From Methylopumilus sp009926035 (GTDB taxonomy: Bacteria; Pseudomonadota; Gammaproteobacteria; Burkholderiales; Methylophilaceae), in assembly GCA_041165405.1 (NCBI GenBank), contig JBEANL010000001.1:124001-188000 (forward strand): a stretch of 64,000 nucleotides of DNA, in the 5' to 3' direction. A program made the translations under genes and the position numbers. Shown piece by piece: positions 59,919 to 64,000 of the stretch. The stretch's first letter is position 1. Every line of letters starts with the position of its first letter. The notes below the pieces were generated by a model that saw only the letters and a list, made by a program, of their open reading frames with translations, did not search any database and had not been told where the DNA came from.

Positions 59919-61342
59919 TTATTGATTTTTTCTGCCTCCTTTATGATATTGGGAAGCAAAGAACCTACTATCATTCCAATAATGCTATTACCCAAGCCTA
60001 TAAGTTGTGCTGGTATTAGTGTATGGTCACCGAGAAAAATTTCAACAAATAACCAAGACCCTATTCCCCCAATGATAGCCAATAAAGCTCCCTGACTATT
60101 TGCTTTTTTCCAAAATGCACCAAACACTAACGGGACAAATGCGCCGGCAAGTGTAATTTTATAAGCTGATTCAACCATTCCAAAAATTGAGAGATTTGAA
60201 CTGAGTGCATAAAGCAAAACAAAAGAAGAAAAACATACAAGTGTAATTCTCATAATTTTAAGTAAATGTTTATCGCTAATTTTTGGAAAATACCCTTTTA
60301 CAATATTTTCTGCAAAAGTAATGGAAGGTGCTAAAAGTGTTGCAGAAGAGCAGCTCATAATCGCTGACAAAACTGCCCCGAAGAATATTACCTGTGCAAA
60401 TAAAGGCATATAATTAAGTACAAGCATTGGTAAAACGTGTTGTGAATTTGTATTTACAAGGGCATTAAAATATTCTGCATCAATTAAAGTTGCTGAGTAC
60501 GCTATAAACATTGGTACAAATGTGAATGTAAAATAAATTAATGCTCCGAGTATAGAGCCGTATAAGGCAATTTTCGCAGTTTTCGCAGATGTAACTCGTT
60601 GAAATACATCTTGTTGAGGAACTGATCCTAACATCATAGTAATCCATGTCCCAAAAAAAGTAATCCATGTCCAAATATCACCTTTAGGGAAAAAATCTAA
60701 TTTATGATTAGTGGCTGCACTTGCAATCACAGGAGCAATTCCGCCCGTTAATTGAGAAATCGCATTTGCAATATAAAGAAGCCCACCAATAACCACGATC
60801 ATTTGAATAAAATCTAAAATGGCTACAGACAACATGCCGCCAAACGTTGTGAAAGTAAGCACAATTAAAGTGCCAATAATCATACCCATTTGCTCGCTAA
60901 TAAATTCATCTGTAATTAGATTAAATATCAAACCAAGAGCTTTAATCTGAGCTGCGACCCATCCTAAGTATGAAATAACAATAGCAATGGTCGTTAAAAC
61001 CTCAATGCTTCTGTTATATCTGGCTTTATAGAAGTCACCTAAGGTGATGATATTTAATTTGTATAATTTAGAGGAAAAAAATAAGCCAGCAATAATCAAA
61101 CAAAGACTTGAACCAAAGGGGTCAGCTACAACCCCATTTAATCCTTCTTTAACAAAAGTTGATGAAACGCCAAAAATTGCTTCTGCGCCAAACCATGTAG
61201 CAAAGACGGTTGCAGTGACTATAGGAAGGGGAAGGTGGCGACCTGCTACAGCATAATCTTTTGTATTCTTAACGCGAGAAGATACAAAGATACCGATTCC
61301 AATAGTGACTAATAGATAAAGAGATACAAACCAGATAAGCAA
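59915..61342 (-). CDS. Sodium:solute symporter family protein
   Basis: A 475-residue inner-membrane transporter with about 13 hydrophobic helices. It has the SSS-family motifs RVKNTKDYAVAGRHLP after helix 1, TVFATWFGAEAIFGVSS, TTFGGMLSVAILDFIQM and a LGSVPQQDVFQRVTSAK stretch. It resembles the proline/pantothenate/solute branch, but the substrate cannot be told by eye. It is 16 bases downstream of ubiB and may be read from the ubiE-ubiJ-ubiB transcript. Confidence 0.9.
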   Translation of the reverse strand: MLIWFVSLYLLVTIGIGIFVSSRVKNTKDYAVAGRHLPLPIVTATVFATWFGAEAIFGVSSTFVKEGLNGVVADPFGSSLCLIIAGLFFSSKLYKLNIITLGDFYKARYNRSIEVLTTIAIVISYLGWVAAQIKALGLIFNLITDEFISEQMGMIIGTLIVLTFTTFGGMLSVAILDFIQMIVVIGGLLYIANAISQLTGGIAPVIASAATNHKLDFFPKGDIWTWITFFGTWITMMLGSVPQQDVFQRVTSAKTAKIALYGSILGALIYFTFTFVPMFIAYSATLIDAEYFNALVNTNSQHVLPMLVLNYMPLFAQVIFFGAVLSAIMSCSSATLLAPSITFAENIVKGYFPKISDKHLLKIMRITLVCFSSFVLLYALSSNLSIFGMVESAYKITLAGAFVPLVFGAFWKKANSQGALLAIIGGIGSWLFVEIFLGDHTLIPAQLIGLGNSIIGMIVGSLLPNIIKEAEKINN

Positions 61343-61358
61343 TTAATGCTTCCTTAAT

Positions 61359-62903
61359 TTATTTAATAAAATAAAACAAGACCACTAAATTTACCAATAA
61401 CATAATTCCAATGAAAGTGATTGTGATTTTAAACCAACGAGTTTGATTCTTCTGAGACTTTAAGAAGTTTTCAAAGTCATCTTTTGTCATTACATTTCTA
61501 TTTTGTAAATTACTTTTTTCGAGAAACTCATGAATGAGCCTAGGTAATTTAGGGGTGAGATGAAGCCAATGAGGAAATTCATTTTTAAAGCTTTTAATAA
61601 TATGTTTAATACCTTTTTGTTCCGACATATATTTTTTTAGAAATGGCGCGGCTGTTTTCCATAAGTCTAAATCAGGATCTAGGTTTCTACCAAGACCTTC
61701 TACATTTAAAAGTGTTTTTTGGAGCATTGTTAGTTGAGGTTGAATTTCCATATTAAATCGTCTGGATGTTTGAAATAATCTAATGAGTAGACGTCCAAAT
61801 GAAATTTCTTTTAAGGGCTTATTAAATATAGGCTCACATACCGAGCGAATAGCATTTTCAAATTCATCAATAGAAGTATCCTTAGGAACCCATCCAGACT
61901 CGATATGTGCCAGAGCTACATCATGATAGTCACGCTTAAAAAAAGCTAAAAAATTACGTGCTAAATAGTTCTTATCATTCTCATTTAAAGAGCCCATAAT
62001 GCCAAAATCCATAGCAATATAGCGTCCATCATCAGCCACTTGAATATTTCCAGGATGCATATCTGCATGAAAAAAACTATCCCTAAATACTTGGGTAAAA
62101 AATATCTCTACACCATTGCGAGCAAGTTCTTTGATGTTAATTTTTTTCTTACGAAGTGTTTCGATATAGCTGATTGGTGTTCCATGCATTCTTTCCATCA
62201 CCATCACATCTTCATTGCAAAAATCCCAATAAACTTCTGGAACGATAAGTAATTTTTTATCCTTGAAGTTTTCACCCAAGCGACTGCAATTTGCTGCATC
62301 TAACATAAGATTTAATTCGCACTGCACATGCTTATAAAATTCAGCAACCACTTCTCTTGGTCTTAAGCGCTTTCCATCAGACCAGATTAATTCTAGTAAG
62401 CGAGCAATAAGATATAAAAGCTTAATATCTTTATCGATGACATGCTTAATATTGGGCCTTAATATTTTAACTGCAACATGCTTACCGTCATGGAGTGTTG
62501 CGAAATGAACTTGTGCTACTGATGCGCTTGCTATTGGCTTAGTATCAAATGATTTAAAAATCTTATCCAGTGAGCTGCCATACGAATTCATAATGACTTT
62601 TTCGGCATCTTTGTATGGAAAAGGAGGTACTTGATCCTGCAGCAAAGCTAATTCATCAGCAATATCCAGAGGAATGAGATCTCTTCTAGTAGATAACATT
62701 TGGCCAAACTTAACAAAGATAGGACCTAAATTTTCAAGCGCAAGCCTAAGTCTTGTTCCTCTATTTTTATTATGTGGCCTGAAGAAAAAGATTGTTGAAA
62801 TAAAGTGAGCTAGAAAATTGAGCTTTCGATTGAATACTATAAACTCCTCAAGGCGATATTTAAGGAGTATGTAGATGATGTAAATAAGCCTAATATATTT
62901 CAC
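61359..62903 (-). CDS. ubiB: Ubiquinone biosynthesis kinase-like protein UbiB
   Basis: UbiB is an atypical kinase/ATPase that supports ubiquinone synthesis in the inner membrane. The 514-residue protein has the KxGQ-type motif FVKFGQMLSTRRDLIP near 68-83, ASASVAQVH with the alanine-rich loop, the HADMHPGNIQV catalytic segment, and AMDFGIMG (DFG-like). A C-terminal helix near 493-512 anchors it in the membrane. Its start overlaps the ubiJ stop by four bases. Confidence 0.96.
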   Translation of the reverse strand: MKYIRLIYIIYILLKYRLEEFIVFNRKLNFLAHFISTIFFFRPHNKNRGTRLRLALENLGPIFVKFGQMLSTRRDLIPLDIADELALLQDQVPPFPYKDAEKVIMNSYGSSLDKIFKSFDTKPIASASVAQVHFATLHDGKHVAVKILRPNIKHVIDKDIKLLYLIARLLELIWSDGKRLRPREVVAEFYKHVQCELNLMLDAANCSRLGENFKDKKLLIVPEVYWDFCNEDVMVMERMHGTPISYIETLRKKKINIKELARNGVEIFFTQVFRDSFFHADMHPGNIQVADDGRYIAMDFGIMGSLNENDKNYLARNFLAFFKRDYHDVALAHIESGWVPKDTSIDEFENAIRSVCEPIFNKPLKEISFGRLLIRLFQTSRRFNMEIQPQLTMLQKTLLNVEGLGRNLDPDLDLWKTAAPFLKKYMSEQKGIKHIIKSFKNEFPHWLHLTPKLPRLIHEFLEKSNLQNRNVMTKDDFENFLKSQKNQTRWFKITITFIGIMLLVNLVVLFYFIK

Positions 62904-63460
62904 AGTTTTTGAAGTCTTTGCTCTAAGCGATCAACATCGAATCTTAAGGTATCAACTTCTTTATTGAATTGATCAACCAGTCTTTTTTTTGCAATAAGTG
63001 GTTTTTCTTCAAGCCAATATTCTTTGAAGGTATCTGCGACATTGAATGATGTTTCTTTTGTGGTTTTGAGGACTTTTTTTCCTAATTTGACAAGATGATA
63101 AGCTGGAATATCACCAATCACTTCACTTAAATCGTCTTCGTAGTCCCATTCAATATCTTTTAATGCGCTACTAATTACTGTTGCAAAATCTATATCGCCT
63201 TTAATTTCAATATTTGCTTTTTTGTTACCGCGCATAAGCTCTAAAGCTGATGATATGGATAATTTAATTTCTGCATCATAATTATCAATATATTCCTTAT
63301 ATTCTGGAATACCTTCTTCAGTAATCCTTAATGCATAATGAATCGGACCAACAACAAATAAAATAGATTTTGATTTATGCTTGGAAAAGTCTTTTTTTAA
63401 CCATTCATTTTGTTGAAATAAATGATTGGTAAGATTTCTTTTTATAGTGTCGATAATCAA
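62900..63460 (-). CDS. ubiJ: Ubiquinone biosynthesis accessory factor UbiJ
   Basis: UbiJ carries lipid intermediates in the soluble Ubi complex. The 186-residue protein has an N-terminal SCP2 sterol-carrier-like domain (about 10-110, with ELMRGNKKANIEIKGDIDFA) and a C-terminal helical part ending in a coiled coil, FDVDRLEQRLQKL. Sequence conservation is low, and the gene order ubiE-ubiJ-ubiB is the main support. It overlaps both neighbours by four bases. Confidence 0.9.
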   Translation of the reverse strand: MIIDTIKRNLTNHLFQQNEWLKKDFSKHKSKSILFVVGPIHYALRITEEGIPEYKEYIDNYDAEIKLSISSALELMRGNKKANIEIKGDIDFATVISSALKDIEWDYEDDLSEVIGDIPAYHLVKLGKKVLKTTKETSFNVADTFKEYWLEEKPLIAKKRLVDQFNKEVDTLRFDVDRLEQRLQKL

Positions 63461-64000
63461 AATTTGTATCCCATATGAATTGCGACGACACCTGAGGACA
63501 AATTAAGATACTCCACTTTAGAGAATGATTCTTCCTCCATCATTTTTTTTAATGATTCTTGGTCAGGATGCATTCTTATAGATTCAACAAGATATTGATA
63601 GCTTGATTCATCTTTGGCAAATAATTTGCCTAATTTTGGTAATAATTTAAATGAAAATTGATCATAAAAAAATTGTAATGGTTTCCATATTTTTGAAAAT
63701 TCTAGAATTAAAATTTTTCCCCCTGGAGATAAAACACGATAAATTTCTTTCAGTGCCTTCTTTTTGTCCGTCATATTTCGAATGCCGAAACCAATAGTGA
63801 CACAATCAAAATAGTTATCAGGAAAGGGAAGGGATTCGGCATCGCATAAGATGGAGGGTATAAAAATACCTTGATCAATTAATTTATCACGCCCAATATT
63901 TAACATAGATAAATTGATGTCTGAATGAATCATTTGACCTTTAAAGTTGGCTGATTGTGCCCCAATTTTTTTAGCAAGAAGAATAGATAGGTCTGCAGTT
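63457..64000 (-). CDS. ubiE: Ubiquinone/menaquinone C-methyltransferase UbiE, C-terminal part
   Basis: The 5' end of this gene lies beyond the window. About 180 residues are visible. The open frame continues upstream of the first ATG (63933) to the edge with TADLSILLAKKIGAQSANFKG, part of the SAM-binding region. After it come FDCVTIGFGIRNMTDKKKAL, the hallmark UbiE motif, and VLSPGGKILILEFS. UbiE methylates the benzoquinol ring in ubiquinone synthesis. So the ATG at 63933 is internal. Confidence 0.96.
   Translation of the reverse strand, partial: TADLSILLAKKIGAQSANFKGQMIHSDINLSMLNIGRDKLIDQGIFIPSILCDAESLPFPDNYFDCVTIGFGIRNMTDKKKALKEIYRVLSPGGKILILEFSKIWKPLQFFYDQFSFKLLPKLGKLFAKDESSYQYLVESIRMHPDQESLKKMMEEESFSKVEYLNLSSGVVAIHMGYKF

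Noticed and set aside
1..64000. Insertion sequences, prophage, CRISPR arrays, toxin-antitoxin pairs or defence islands
   Set aside because: None seen: no transposase, integrase, Cas or phage proteins and no regularly spaced repeats; gene order is that of a housekeeping region.

Overview
The window looks like a compact, AT-rich betaproteobacterial chromosome segment. The gene orders tgt-yajC-secD-secF, recA-recX-alaS-lysC, lolB-ispE-tRNA-Gln-prs-rplY-pth-ychF, miaB-phoH-ybeY-corC-lnt-glyQS and ubiE-ubiJ-ubiB are typical of that class. Low GC, near-absent intergenic space, one-base and four-base overlaps and interlocked stop codons point to a streamlined planktonic lineage. Freshwater Methylophilaceae ('Candidatus Methylopumilus'-like) are my best guess. 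This is inference: no methylotrophy marker or rRNA lies in the window.

Layout: 1-4632 (minus) holds a truncated CNNM/CorC-family gene and the tgt-yajC-secDF secretion operon. 4744-7755 (plus) carries pssA, leuA and a HAD phosphatase. 7760-10135 has a cytochrome c assembly-type membrane protein (minus), ffh and tRNA-Lys. 10372-10675 is a minus-strand tRNA cluster: two tandem tRNA-Arg genes that differ only at the wobble base, and tRNA-Ser. 10725-18638 (minus) is one long run, mog-thiL-pgpA-pncC-recA-recX-alaS-lysC. 18695-22098 has a PDZ protein, darP, pmbA and mlaA. 22209-29416 (minus) is a cofactor and RNA-metabolism operon: PduO-type adenosyltransferase, pcnB, folK, deoxynucleoside kinase, panB, panC, panD, rsfS, rlmH and photolyase. 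29495-32086 has murI, a 53-residue zinc-finger gene, ilvE and sco1. 32083-42668 (minus) is the miaB to glyS envelope and RNA cluster, with gmhB, plsC and a YgjP-type metalloprotease downstream.

42801-48051 has cysG, an OmpR/EnvZ pair, a secreted EF-hand protein and a COG3146-type acyltransferase, then tRNA-Met. 48197-54947 (minus) holds ychF, pth, rplY, prs, tRNA-Gln, ispE, lolB and a TPR lipoprotein-like protein. 55103-59918 (plus) is a GldA/GldF/GldG-like ABC system with a DUF4340 protein, followed by mutM. 59915-64000 (minus) has a sodium:solute symporter, ubiB, ubiJ and a truncated ubiE.

Most of the content is housekeeping: protein export, lipid and envelope assembly, translation, and cofactor synthesis (pantothenate, folate, thiamine-PP, siroheme, ubiquinone, molybdopterin, adenosylcobalamin). 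I saw no insertion sequence, prophage, CRISPR array or defence island. The points most worth checking are the tRNA-Arg pair with a wobble-base switch, a strong terminator hairpin touching the pth start codon, a 16-bp perfect inverted repeat between photolyase and mlaA, an uncharacterised secreted protein inside the corC-lnt cluster, the Gld-like ABC operon, and recX, whose only sensible start is a CTG inside the recA stop region.
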